Assembly (NCBI GenBank): GCA_949285915.1
Contig: CASDZW010000022.1
Coordinates: 1-64,000, forward strand
Direction: 5' to 3'
Source: an uncultured Collinsella sp.
GTDB taxonomy: Bacteria; Actinomycetota; Coriobacteriia; Coriobacteriales; Coriobacteriaceae
DNA: 64,000 nucleotides
Positions within the stretch are counted from its first letter, which is position 1. The number at the start of each line of letters is the position of its first letter. A program made the translations under genes and the position numbers. This document shows, in pieces, positions 54,927 to 63,546 of this stretch. The notes under the pieces are model-generated. The model was not told the DNA's origin. It saw only the letters and a list, made by a program, of their open reading frames with translations, and searched no databases.

Positions 54927-55457
54927 TCATTTCACGATGTAGGCATCCACGACCTCGCCGTAATAGACGGTGTGGTAGACCGGCGCGTCACCGTACACGC
55001 TCTCGCGCAGCTCATCGGGCATGAGCGCGGTGTCCTGATCGCGGCGGTAGATGATGCGGCACTCGAGCGTGAGCGGCAGCTCGGCAATGGCCGGCGCGTC
55101 CACTTGCTCGCCCTCGACAAGCGTGAGGCCGAGCTCGGCAATTTTATCGAGATCGCGACCGCTCTTTGAGCCGCAGAAACCGAGGGCGCGGCGCACACGC
55201 GCATCCGTCTCGGCGTCTCCCGTCGGCACCGGAACGTTGACGGTGAAGCAGTCGGCGCGCTCGAGCAGCTCGTGCGTATAGCGGTCGTTGCGGATATAGG
55301 CGATAAAGACGGGCTTGCGCCACTCGATGCCGAGCATGCCCCAGCCGATGGTCATCGTGTTAACCTCGCCGTCCACACATACCGTGAACAGCGCCCCGGG
55401 CGTGAGCGCGCCCAGGATATCGCCCGCACGCTCGATGACGTCGATATGCTCCTTCAT
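54927..55457 (-). CDS. flavin reductase-like FMN-binding protein
   Basis: About 176 residues, a split-barrel flavin-binding protein of the flavin reductase-like family (PF01613 type). The N-terminus ALTPGALFTVCVDGEVNTMTIGW binds flavin. GAGGAGGG precedes the ATG at 55457. Its stop lies next to the DUF389 start. Partner enzyme unknown. Confidence 0.82.
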   Translation of the reverse strand: MKEHIDVIERAGDILGALTPGALFTVCVDGEVNTMTIGWGMLGIEWRKPVFIAYIRNDRYTHELLERADCFTVNVPVPTGDAETDARVRRALGFCGSKSGRDLDKIAELGLTLVEGEQVDAPAIAELPLTLECRIIYRRDQDTALMPDELRESVYGDAPVYHTVYYGEVVDAYIVK

Positions 55458-55504
55458 ATGCCCTCCTCGCAAATTGCCGTTACCCTACCGCACTGCCAAT
55501 CCGA

Positions 55505-55867
55505 TTAATGATGACAGGCATGCTCCTCGCCCATCGCGGGCAGCGCGCCCGCGGCGGCCTTTTCCGCGACGTCGCCCACGCGCGGGGTCTCGGCATCGTA
55601 GAGCACCGTGATGCCCACCTCGGCAAAGCCCATCATAGGCCGCATGCCCATACCTGCAGCAACGATGGCGTCGATACCGGCATTGGCGAGGATTCCCACG
55701 GGACGCAGGCAGCCACCCTCCTCATGGGGCGGGTTGTCCATGATGTCGGTTGCAATGATCTTGCCATCCTCGACGGTCACCACCGTAAAGCAGTCGCAAT
55801 GGCCAAAGTGGCCGGAGCGCTCGCAATCAAGTCCGCCGGCACCCATGGTGGGAATAGCGATTTTCAT
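55505..55867 (-). CDS. NifX/NifB-type iron-molybdenum cofactor domain protein
   Basis: A 120-residue single-domain protein of the dinitrogenase iron-molybdenum cofactor family (MKIAIPTMGAGGLDCERSGHFGHCDCFTVV), with a His/Cys-rich end (HACHH). Such small proteins occur widely outside nitrogen fixers and may handle metal clusters. No nif genes nearby. Start at 55867 follows AAGGACC. Confidence 0.82.
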   Translation of the reverse strand: MKIAIPTMGAGGLDCERSGHFGHCDCFTVVTVEDGKIIATDIMDNPPHEEGGCLRPVGILANAGIDAIVAAGMGMRPMMGFAEVGITVLYDAETPRVGDVAEKAAAGALPAMGEEHACHH

Positions 55868-55993
55868 AATAAGGTCCTTTCTGCTAGCGTCCGTCGGGAC
55901 GCGCATCGAACCAGTAGCCGAGTTGCTATTGTCTCTCAACAGACACCGGCCGCTCGAAGACATTCCGCGAACGGCTAGGTGCGAGGCCACCCA

Positions 55994-56845
55994 TCAAGGG
56001 CGTCCACTCTCGCTCACCCAAGAGAAAAGCGCCCGCGCAACCCCGCTTGCATCTGAGCGCGCCACAAGGTGAAACCCCACATGGGCATCAGAATCGGAAA
56101 TGGGAACGACCGCGCGCCCGGGGTGAGAGCCGCGCTGGAACGGCGCATCGGTGACGAAGGTACAGTGCGGAGTGGTATGCGCGAGCTGCATGAACACCAT
56201 GCGATCGGCCTGCTCGATATACGTGGCGTCCGGGATTGCGCGATCGACCACACCGCGCCAAAAACCGATGTTTGTCATGATGAGGAACGTCTCGCCGGCA
56301 AGATCGGCGAACGCGACCTCCCTACGGGCCGCAAGGGGATGATTGGGCGGCAGCGTCACAAAGAGATTCTCACGCATGAGCTCGCACGTCTGAAGATCGG
56401 GTCGATGCGGGTCGGTGCGCGTTATGGCAAAGTCACTCGCACCGGCAACCACCTGGCGCAGCGCCTCGCGTTCCTCCACCGTCTCATAGGTGAGCGTCTC
56501 CTGGGGAAAGCGCTCCATGGCAAGGGCGGTCAGGCGCCACAAGGGGGCCGGCGCGACCGTGGAGACGCGCAGCGCGTGCGCGCGCTCTGCCGCAGCCGCC
56601 ACGTTAGCGCGCAGAACCCGCTCATCGCGCAAGATCGCCCGTGCACCCTCGACCGCCGCGCGCCCCACCTCGTTTAGCTCGACGCGACGGCCCGCGCGGT
56701 CGAACAGCGCGCAGCCGAGCTCCGCCTCAAGTCGTTGGATGGAGCGACTGAGCGCCGGCTGAGATATGTGCAGCTCCTCGGCCGCAGCCGACATCGTACC
56801 CAAACGCTCGACGGCGTCGAGCTGACGCATCTGCTCAAACTCCAT
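55994..56845 (-). CDS. LysR-family transcriptional regulator
   Basis: A 283-residue LysR protein: winged helix at residues 1-60 (MEFEQMRQLDAVERLGTMSAAAEELHISQPALSRSIQRLEAELG) and substrate-binding domain from about 90. It is divergent from two aldo/keto reductase genes. Two candidate operators lie between: the palindrome 56899-56919 and the 22-mer 56866-56887. Likely controls the reductases. Effector unknown. Confidence 0.9.
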   Translation of the reverse strand: MEFEQMRQLDAVERLGTMSAAAEELHISQPALSRSIQRLEAELGCALFDRAGRRVELNEVGRAAVEGARAILRDERVLRANVAAAAERAHALRVSTVAPAPLWRLTALAMERFPQETLTYETVEEREALRQVVAGASDFAITRTDPHRPDLQTCELMRENLFVTLPPNHPLAARREVAFADLAGETFLIMTNIGFWRGVVDRAIPDATYIEQADRMVFMQLAHTTPHCTFVTDAPFQRGSHPGRAVVPISDSDAHVGFHLVARSDASGVARALFSWVSESGRP

Positions 56846-56865
56846 GACGGCCCCTTACGCGGACA

Positions 56866-56887
56866 TACGCTCATAAACGACTTGAGC
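56866..56887 (-). repeat. copy of the 22-bp repeat, before lysR
   Basis: Exact reverse complement of 15562-15583 (22 of 22). It lies 21 bp from the lysR start. Confidence 0.6.
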
Positions 56888-56898
56888 GTTTATTCAAA

Positions 56899-56919
56899 CT
56901 TATGCGTTTAACGCATAAG
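56899..56919. promoter_or_regulatory. LysR-type operator
   Basis: CTTATGCGTTTAACGCATAAG is a perfect 21-bp palindrome with central T, containing T-N11-A with dyad symmetry, the canonical LysR box. It lies between lysR and the reductase. Confidence 0.7.
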
Positions 56920-57008
56920 AATCTAACCATATTGCATTTTACATCAGCACTAATAGAGAAGACACTATGTGTAAGCAGAAATCATCCCTAGAAAGGAAAG
57001 GAACGATT

Positions 57009-57878
57009 ATGAGCGTAAAAGTGCCAAGTCTCCCTCTTTCTGGCGGCAAATCCATCCCCGCCATAGGCTACGGCGTCTTCCAGATGACCTCTGCCGAGGT
57101 TGAGGAGCATCTGCCCGAGGCGCTTGAGGCGGGCTACACCCACATCGACACGGCCAACGCCTACTTCAACGAGGCGGCCGTGGGCCGCGCCATCAAGGCC
57201 TCGGGCGTTCCGCGCGAGAAGCTCTTCGTGACGACGAAGCTCTTCCCGCAAAGCTACGCGTACGAGCAGTGCCGCAAGGATATCGATGCCACGCTTGAGC
57301 GCCTCAACATGGACTACGTGGACCTGCTGCTTTTTCACCAGCCCTACGGCGACTACGTCTCCGGCTGGAAGGCAATGGAGGAGGCCGTGCGCGAAGGCAA
57401 GGTGCGCGCCATTGGCCTGTCCAACTTCCCCGTTGAGAAGATCGATGAGATTCTCGCTGTGGCCGAGATCAAGCCCGCCGTACTCCAAGTGGAGATCAAT
57501 CCCTACTGCAACCAGCATGAGCTCAAAGAGGCGCTTGCCGAGCGAGGCCTCGGTGATGTGGTCTTTGAGGGCTGGTATCCCTTGGGTCACGGCGACGCCG
57601 GCCTCATGACCGAGCCCGTCTTCACCGAGCTTGCCCAGAAGTACGGCAAGAGCCCTGCGCAGATCATCCTGCGCTGGAGCTTCCAGGAGGGCAACGTCAC
57701 GTTCCCCAAGACGCTCAATCCCGCACACATGCGCGACAACATCGATATCTTCGATTTCGAGCTGACCGAAGACGAGATGGCGCGCATAAATACCCTGCCC
57801 CAGCACCCCTACTACCAGGTGCCCGAGGAGCCGCCGGCGTTCGTGCTCGCAGTGAACGATTACTCCCAGCAGGCATAA
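57009..57878 (+). CDS. aldo/keto reductase
   Basis: A 289-residue AKR with the classic YGVFQM start, HIDTANAYFNE (catalytic Asp and Tyr), VTTKLF (Lys) and LLLFHQPYGD (His), plus a C-terminal PKT-type NADPH site. Substrate unknown. Start at MSVKVP (57009), behind GGAAAGGAA. Divergent from lysR. A second AKR follows. Confidence 0.9.
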   Translation: MSVKVPSLPLSGGKSIPAIGYGVFQMTSAEVEEHLPEALEAGYTHIDTANAYFNEAAVGRAIKASGVPREKLFVTTKLFPQSYAYEQCRKDIDATLERLNMDYVDLLLFHQPYGDYVSGWKAMEEAVREGKVRAIGLSNFPVEKIDEILAVAEIKPAVLQVEINPYCNQHELKEALAERGLGDVVFEGWYPLGHGDAGLMTEPVFTELAQKYGKSPAQIILRWSFQEGNVTFPKTLNPAHMRDNIDIFDFELTEDEMARINTLPQHPYYQVPEEPPAFVLAVNDYSQQA

Positions 57879-57886
57879 GCGTCCCG

Positions 57887-57961
57887 GGGGCGCCGGGTGC
57901 TCTCCGGGCGGGGTCCTCGGCTTTGCCTGCGGGAAACGCCCGGAAGGGCACCCGGCGCCCC
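57887..57961 (+). repeat. structured 3'UTR element, copy B
   Basis: Outer 14-base perfect stem (GGGGCGCCGGGTGC), then CCGGGCG/CGCCCGG, then internal loops GGGTCCTC and TGCGGGAAA around a short GGC-TTT-GCC hairpin. The conserved core GGGCGGGGTCCTCG / CTGCGGGAAACGCCC is shared with copy A. It starts 8 nt after the stop of the first AKR. Confidence 0.7.
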
Positions 57962-58011
57962 GCAGGCGCTCACCGCGCGACGAGCTCGTGAAAAAGAGGA
58001 GGAGAATGGTC

Positions 58012-58890
58012 ATGGAGTTTGTAAAGCTGAACAATGGTGTTGAGATGCCTGTGCTTGGGTATGGCGTGTTCCAGACGCCACCGGAGGAGACGGCGCGCTG
58101 CGTTAGCGAGGCGCTCCAAGTGGGATACCGCCTTATCGACACCGCGCAAGCCTATGGCAACGAGGACGGCGTGGGCGAAGGCATTCGCAAAAGCGGCGTG
58201 CCGCGCGATGAGGTCTTCATCACCAGCAAGATCTGGGTCTCTAACATGAACTACGAGCGCGCAACCGCCTCGATTGACAAGACGCTCAAAAAGCTCGGCA
58301 CCGACTATCTCGACCTCATGCTCCTCCATCAGATGATGGGCGACTACCCCGGCGCCTACCGCGCCATGGAGGATGCCTACAAGGCCGGCAAAATCCGCGC
58401 CATCGGCGTCTCCAACTGCTATCCGGAGCGTCTTGTGGACCTCTGCACCCTTGCGGAGGTGCCGGCGGCGGTCAATCAGATTGAGACGCACCCATTCCGT
58501 CAGCAGGATGCCGCCCACAAGGTCATGGAGCGCTTCGGTGTGACGCACGAGGCGTGGGGGCCTTTCGCTGAGGGCAAGAACGGCATCTTCACTAACGAGG
58601 TGCTCACCAAGATTGGCGCCAAACATGGCAAGACCCCAGCGCAGGTGGCGCTTCGCGCCCTCATCCAGAAGGGCGTCGTAGTCATTCCTAAATCCACGCA
58701 TCGTGACCGCATGGAGCAGAACTTCGATATCTTCGACTTCACGCTCGATGATGTCGACATGGCCGCGTTCTCCGCGCTTGAAGATCCGACCTTCTCGCGC
58801 ATCTTCGACCACTTCGATCCTGACACCGTGGGCTGGATGCTTGGCGAGCTCGTGAAAAAGCAGCAGCTCGGCGGCGGCACGTTGTACTAG
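58012..58890 (+). CDS. aldo/keto reductase
   Basis: A 292-residue AKR related to its neighbour, with VLGYGVFQTP, LIDTAQAYGNE, ITSKIW and LMLLHQMMGDY for the Asp, Tyr, Lys and His positions (the tetrad His is kept). IPKSTHRDR is the nucleotide-site loop. GAGGAGG precedes the ATG at 58012. Probably a duplicated pair under the same LysR. Confidence 0.9.
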   Translation: MEFVKLNNGVEMPVLGYGVFQTPPEETARCVSEALQVGYRLIDTAQAYGNEDGVGEGIRKSGVPRDEVFITSKIWVSNMNYERATASIDKTLKKLGTDYLDLMLLHQMMGDYPGAYRAMEDAYKAGKIRAIGVSNCYPERLVDLCTLAEVPAAVNQIETHPFRQQDAAHKVMERFGVTHEAWGPFAEGKNGIFTNEVLTKIGAKHGKTPAQVALRALIQKGVVVIPKSTHRDRMEQNFDIFDFTLDDVDMAAFSALEDPTFSRIFDHFDPDTVGWMLGELVKKQQLGGGTLY

Positions 58891-58955
58891 CCAATGTAAA
58901 ACCATGCGCCTCTAAGGCGCAGCTTCAACTCCATCACTCAACAGGAGGATAACCC

Positions 58956-59330
58956 ATGCTTGACCAACTCAAAGACCAGCTCATCGAGACCAGCCAGCGC
59001 TTCTGGGACGCTATGGAACACGCCGACGAGGCCGTTATTCGCACCATCGCCGACCCCGCCTGCACCTTCGTGCACATCGGCATCACCGCGCCGCTCGACA
59101 AGGAGATCGAGTTCTACACCTCGGGTGCCTTCAAACCCACGAGCATCGTCTTCCACGGCCAGACGCCGAGCGTCTTCGGCGACACGGGCGTGATCATCAC
59201 CGACTGCGACTACGCCCTTTTGCTCGACGGGCAGGAGACCACGCACCACTTCGCCGTGACCGAGGTTTACCATCGCGCGGACGACGAATGGAAGCTCGTC
59301 GCCTTCTCGTTCACCGCACTCGTATACTAA
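58956..59330 (+). CDS. NTF2-like (DUF4440/SnoaL-type) protein
   Basis: A 124-residue protein with the cone-like NTF2 fold pattern: RFWDAMEHADEAVIRTIADPACTFVHIG at the N-terminus and TTHHFAVTEVYHRADDEWKLVAFSFTAL at the C-terminus. AGGAGGA precedes the ATG. Function unknown; it may act with the reductases. Short gap to the histidine phosphatase. Confidence 0.8.
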   Translation: MLDQLKDQLIETSQRFWDAMEHADEAVIRTIADPACTFVHIGITAPLDKEIEFYTSGAFKPTSIVFHGQTPSVFGDTGVIITDCDYALLLDGQETTHHFAVTEVYHRADDEWKLVAFSFTALVY

Positions 59331-59371
59331 ATGCAAATCAGTAAACAATCCCGACGACAATGAGGAATCCC

Positions 59372-59971
59372 ATGTCAAAGCTCTATCTCATGCGCCACGG
59401 TCAAACCCTCTTCAACGTGCTCAAGCGCAAGCAGGGCTGGTGCGACTCGCCTTTGACCGACCTCGGCATCGAGCAGGCGCGGGGCGCCGGCCGCTGGTTT
59501 GCCGAGCACGGCGTAGCGTTTGATCACGCCTACAGCTCCACCTCCGAGCGTGCCGTCGATACGCTTGAGCTCGTGCTTGCCGAGAGCGGCCAAGGCGACC
59601 TCGCCTACGAGCGTGTGAAGGGTCTCAAGGAGTGGAACTTCGGCTCGTTCGAGGGCCTTACCGAGGACGTGAACCCGCCGCTTCCCTACGGCGACTTCTA
59701 CGTGCCCTTCAGCGGCGAGGGCGAGATGGCGTTCCGCGCGCGCCTCGTCGAGACCATCACCGAGCTCATGCGGCGCCCCGGCCACGAGCGCGTCCTCATG
59801 GCGAGCCATGGTGCTGCGGTCGCACAGTTCCTGCGTGCGCAGGGACCCGAAGCGGAACGACGCCTGCGCGGCGACGGGCGCCGTATCGGCAACTGCGGCA
59901 TCACCGTCTACGAGTTCGACCCCGCAACGGCGCAATTCGAGGCTCTCGAGCTCGTTAATCCCAACGATTAA
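59372..59971 (+). CDS. histidine phosphatase family protein
   Basis: About 199 residues of the phosphoglycerate-mutase-like superfamily. The catalytic LMRHGQTLFN motif lies at the N-terminus, with the second histidine in MASHGAA. Not the glycolytic mutase: shorter and lacking its long active-site loop. Substrate unknown. Start at 59372 behind GAGG. Confidence 0.87.
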   Translation: MSKLYLMRHGQTLFNVLKRKQGWCDSPLTDLGIEQARGAGRWFAEHGVAFDHAYSSTSERAVDTLELVLAESGQGDLAYERVKGLKEWNFGSFEGLTEDVNPPLPYGDFYVPFSGEGEMAFRARLVETITELMRRPGHERVLMASHGAAVAQFLRAQGPEAERRLRGDGRRIGNCGITVYEFDPATAQFEALELVNPND

Positions 59972-59991
59972 AGCCACCGCGAACAAAAAGG

Positions 59992-60117
59992 CAGCTATTC
60001 AACAATCCAATGCGGACCCTTCAAGTAGACAGGGATTGCTGGCTTTCAAATCCTGCGGTTTTGCCTGCAATCGCAGCGCCCTTGCCCGAAGTCCCGTTTG
60101 AGATTGTTGAATAGCTG
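59992..60117. repeat. 126-bp palindromic element
   Basis: Perfect 16-bp terminal inverted repeats CAGCTATTCAACAATC / GATTGTTGAATAGCTG, with an inner GATTGC-T-GG / CC-T-GCAATC stem. No gene inside. It lies between the convergent histidine-phosphatase and glnK genes and could end both transcripts. Confidence 0.65.
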
Positions 60118-60149
60118 AAAAACGTTCGGCGGCAGCACCCGCGCCGCTC

Positions 60150-60488
60150 CTACAGCGCCATCGCCCCACGCTCGCCGGTGCGAATTCGCACGACGTCATC
60201 GACCGGCATGATGAAGATCTTGCCGTCACCTACCTCGCCGGTGCGCGCAACGGCGCAGATGCGCTCGACAAGCGGTTCCACCTCGTCGTCGTCGACCACG
60301 AGCATCACCTCGACCTTGGGAACCATGGTGAGCAGCACCTCAGAGCCGCGCACGAACTCCTTCCAGCCGTGCTGGTGTCCAAAGCCCTGGACTTCAAAGA
60401 CCGTCATGCCGGACACACCCGCCTCGGTAAGCGCGTCCTTCAAGGGCTCGAGGACCTCCGGGCGCACGATTGCCGTTATCTGCTTCAT
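60150..60488 (-). CDS. glnK: PII nitrogen regulatory protein
   Basis: A 112-residue PII trimer subunit. MKQITAIVRP, GFGHQ, and GDGKIFIMPVDDVVRIRTGE are conserved. In the T-loop the sequence KEFVRGSEV has Val at the positions of Tyr46 and Tyr51 and Ser at position 49, so uridylylation at Tyr51 is not possible; Ser49 matches the site phosphorylated in cyanobacteria. Paired with amt, so it likely plugs the channel. Start at 60488, behind GAGGAGGA. Confidence 0.94.
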   Translation of the reverse strand: MKQITAIVRPEVLEPLKDALTEAGVSGMTVFEVQGFGHQHGWKEFVRGSEVLLTMVPKVEVMLVVDDDEVEPLVERICAVARTGEVGDGKIFIMPVDDVVRIRTGERGAMAL

Positions 60489-60551
60489 CAGGATCATTCC
60501 TCCTCTTCAGGCGCCGCCAACGTTGGCAGGCGCCCTTCACATCCAATCGCC

Positions 60552-61826
60552 CTACACGTCCAGACCGGTATAGGCGGGGTAAGCGCTCTCGCCGTGGGCG
60601 GCGACGTCGAGGCCGAGCGCCTCCTCGGCATCCGTCACACGCAACCGTCCGCCAAAGAGGGCGCGGACGACAATGATGAGCAGCGCATCCAGCGCGAGCA
60701 CCAGAACCGCCGTCACCACGATGCCCAAAACCTGGCTCGCAAGAAGCGTTGCGTCGCCGGTGTAGATGAGCCCGCCGTACTCCGTCCACGAGAGCTCCGG
60801 CACGCAGAAGATGCCCGTGAGGATGCCGCCCAAGATGCCACCGATGCCGTGGCAGCCAAACGCGTCGAGCGCGTCGTCGTAGCCAAAGCGGGCCTTAAGG
60901 TGCGAGATGGCGAAATAGCAGACCGGCGAGACCATAAGGCCCATGAGGACCGCGGCCCACGGCTCGACAAAGCCCGCCGAGGGCGTCACCACCACGAGCC
61001 CCGCCACCAGACCGGTGCAGGCGCCCACGAGCGTGGGCTTGCCCGTAGCCAGCCGCTCGACGATCATCCACGAGGCCAAGCCCGCGGCGCTGGAAACCAC
61101 CGTGTTCAAGATCGCAAGCGCCGCGATGCCGTCTGCCGCAAAGGCCGATCCGCCGTTGAAACCAAACCAACCAAGCCACAGAAGCCCCGCGCCGAGCGCG
61201 ACGAAGGGTACGTTGTGAGGTCGGTAGGTCTTGATGCCAAACCCTTTACGGGCGCCGAGCGCACAGCAAAGCGCAAGTCCGGTGAGGCCGGAGCTGATGT
61301 GCACCACGTCGCCACCTGCGAAGTCGAGAGCGCCAATAATCCCGCCGATGAGCGAGTGCTCACCACCCCAGACCATATGGGCAAGCGGCGCATAGACCAC
61401 CAAGGACCATGCAGCGATAAACGCCGCCAGCGCGCCGAAGCGCATGCGCCCCGCCACAGAACCGGTCACGATGGCGCAGGTGATGAGCGCAAATGCCATC
61501 TGAAACGTTATGTCCACCACGCTGGGATACGTGGCATCGCCCGGCGCCGCGGCCTCCTTAAGCATCGCCGATACCGTACCGGCGAGCCCCAGTTGATCAA
61601 ATCCACCGATGATGGGGTTGGCGCCGTCGCCCCCGTAGGCGATCGACCATCCTGCGACCACCCACGTGAGCCCTACGATACCAATCACCACAAAGCTCAT
61701 GAGCATGGTGTTGATCACGTTCTTGCGCCGTGACAGTCCACCGTAGAAAAATGCCAGACCTGGCGTCATGAACAGGACGAGCATGCTGCTCACCATCATG
61801 AACGCGGTCGAACCCGTATCGTACAT
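60552..61826 (-). CDS. amt: ammonium transporter
   Basis: A 424-residue Amt with about 11 helices. The start MYDTGSTAFMMVSSMLVLFMTPGLAFFYGGL and the paired pore histidines in DVVHISSG and GCHGIGG are conserved. GGGAGG precedes the ATG at 61826. glnK follows 63 bp downstream in the same operon. Confidence 0.95.
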   Translation of the reverse strand: MYDTGSTAFMMVSSMLVLFMTPGLAFFYGGLSRRKNVINTMLMSFVVIGIVGLTWVVAGWSIAYGGDGANPIIGGFDQLGLAGTVSAMLKEAAAPGDATYPSVVDITFQMAFALITCAIVTGSVAGRMRFGALAAFIAAWSLVVYAPLAHMVWGGEHSLIGGIIGALDFAGGDVVHISSGLTGLALCCALGARKGFGIKTYRPHNVPFVALGAGLLWLGWFGFNGGSAFAADGIAALAILNTVVSSAAGLASWMIVERLATGKPTLVGACTGLVAGLVVVTPSAGFVEPWAAVLMGLMVSPVCYFAISHLKARFGYDDALDAFGCHGIGGILGGILTGIFCVPELSWTEYGGLIYTGDATLLASQVLGIVVTAVLVLALDALLIIVVRALFGGRLRVTDAEEALGLDVAAHGESAYPAYTGLDV

Positions 61827-62328
61827 ACGCGTCGCCTCCCAAATAGCGCGTACCTCACTTGACCGCCCTCCCCGCCGCGGCGCCTGCGGCGGAATGGACA
61901 CGGCCATGGTAGGAGCGCGATTGACCCCCGGAGGTTCGTGCGCCGTGCGTTTTACCATCCCACAATGGACTCGAAACATCGGAAACGCCCTCGCAACCGA
62001 CAGGAAAGCAGCCTGACCCAGGCGGGCAACGAGCTCTCAACATGTCGGAAACATGCCGACAGCCCATTTTTCGCTTCTCTATGCGTTTGCCATGCAACGA
62101 TCGATTTTTAGCCGATTACAACACACGATTTTGCAAGGTGACCACGATGAACCTCACGGAGGCACAGTGACGTTTCACTCAATTCGAGCAGGAAAGATCG
62201 CCCTCGCGACATAGGACTTCTATTCGATGGGCGAGGCGTAAAAATGAGGAACATCATCTTACCGCCGCGGTTTATGCGTTCGCATAAACTGCGCTATGGT
62301 CAGACGTGATTTATGCGAACGCATAAAA
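61827..62328. other. 502-bp non-coding region before amt
   Basis: No gene supported. It holds a TGTCGG / CCGACA dyad at 62043-62061 and two TTTATGCG palindromes (62271-62288, 62310-62327). The amt promoter was not identified. Confidence 0.4.
62271..62327. promoter_or_regulatory. pair of TTTATGCG-N2-CGCATAAA palindromes
   Basis: TTTATGCGTTCGCATAAA (62271-62288) and TTTATGCGAACGCATAAA (62310-62327), 21 bp apart, with identical 8-base arms. The first lies 444 bp before amt; the second ends at the stop of the PPOX-fold gene. A related half-site TTATGCG occurs in the LysR operator. Confidence 0.5.
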
Positions 62329-62823
62329 CTACGCACGCGGGGGCATGAGCTCTTTTGCCTGCTTGCCGCTCAAGTGCTCGATGCGCAGCTCCAGCATGCA
62401 GAGCCCGGCCCAAAACCGATTGATCTCCTCCTCGCAAGCGGAAGCGGGCAGATCGGGCCCATATCGACGCCCCAGAAGCTCTGCCGCGGCTCGCTTCTCG
62501 GCATCGTCTTCAATCACGCGCATCCGCCCAAAGGCGATGACGCTCCGGAAGTACGTGGTGAACTCCGCAGGATGCACATCGTCCTCGTCGACCACGCAAA
62601 ACGAGGCCCTGGGGCAGCGCACGATCGCATCGATTTTGTGCCCCTCGCGCGCGCTGTGAAAGATGATCCTGTCGCCGTCGAGCGCATAGCTCAGCGGCAC
62701 CGCGTACGGATAGCCCTCGTCACCCGCAACTGCAAGCACGCCCGACGTCGCCCGCTCGAGCACCTCCCGGCACTCCTCGGGTGAAAGCTCCTGACGACGG
62801 CGGCGCATAGGTCGAAACTCCAT
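62329..62823 (-). CDS. pyridoxamine 5'-phosphate oxidase-fold protein
   Basis: A 164-residue split-barrel FMN-binding protein of the NimA/PPOX-like group (VLAVAGDEGYPYAVPLSYALDGDRIIFHSAREGHKIDAI, ASFCVVDEDDV). These include nitroimidazole reductases and proteins of unknown role. A TetR gene lies next upstream in the same direction. Confidence 0.85.
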   Translation of the reverse strand: MEFRPMRRRRQELSPEECREVLERATSGVLAVAGDEGYPYAVPLSYALDGDRIIFHSAREGHKIDAIVRCPRASFCVVDEDDVHPAEFTTYFRSVIAFGRMRVIEDDAEKRAAAELLGRRYGPDLPASACEEEINRFWAGLCMLELRIEHLSGKQAKELMPPRA

Positions 62824-62932
62824 GGCGGCCCCCTCTCGACATCTCTATAGTCTCTATGTTCAGAGCACCATTCTATTCCCGGACAGCCGTCACACCGCTC
62901 AAGGTCCACGCGAAAGTTCTACATCCAAAGGC

Positions 62933-63481
62933 TTACAGCCCCGCCGCCTCGAGCATGCCCGCCAGCTCGTCCGCCGACTCACGCATACCCCTGCGAAACC
63001 ACACCACCGCCCAGCCGTAGAGCACATAAGCCGCATAGGCGCTCGTATAGGCAGCCTCTTTGGGCCCCTCGGGGTCAAAGCCCACACTCGCGAGCATTGC
63101 TTCCTCAAGCAGGTAAATCAGACCCCGGCGCTCCAACAGGCGATAAAATGAGCGGTTCTCCTCAAAATGGGCGAACATCGAGCGAACTAACGCGCTTACC
63201 GAAGCGCCTCCCCGCCGCTGACGAGACTCTTCCCATATCGCGAGCAGGTGCCGTATGCGGCGGCACAAAACATCTTCTTTACTGGAAAAGTTTCGGTAGA
63301 ACGAAGCACGTCCCACCTGTGCCCGCGTGCAGAGCTCGCTGATTGAGATCTCCTCGAGAGACCGCTCTTCGAGCAGAGCGATGAGCGTAGCGGTGATCTG
63401 CTCGACCACATAGGCGTTGCGCGCCTCGTTACCCACCGCCGATACAGATACGCCAGTCTGTCCCATTTTGTCTGCGCTCAT
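62933..63481 (-). CDS. TetR-family transcriptional regulator
   Basis: A 182-residue TetR protein. The HTH is SISELCTRAQVGRASFYRNFSSKED in residues about 40-70, with a C-terminal ligand domain. Divergent from the pectinacetylesterase-like gene with 65 bp between, suggesting it controls that gene and itself. Inducer unknown. Confidence 0.9.
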   Translation of the reverse strand: MSADKMGQTGVSVSAVGNEARNAYVVEQITATLIALLEERSLEEISISELCTRAQVGRASFYRNFSSKEDVLCRRIRHLLAIWEESRQRRGGASVSALVRSMFAHFEENRSFYRLLERRGLIYLLEEAMLASVGFDPEGPKEAAYTSAYAAYVLYGWAVVWFRRGMRESADELAGMLEAAGL

Positions 63482-63546
63482 GTCTTGTCATCCTTTTGCT
63501 GATACATTTGTCTCATCGATTACAGTCTAGTGTAAAGGATGGCATC

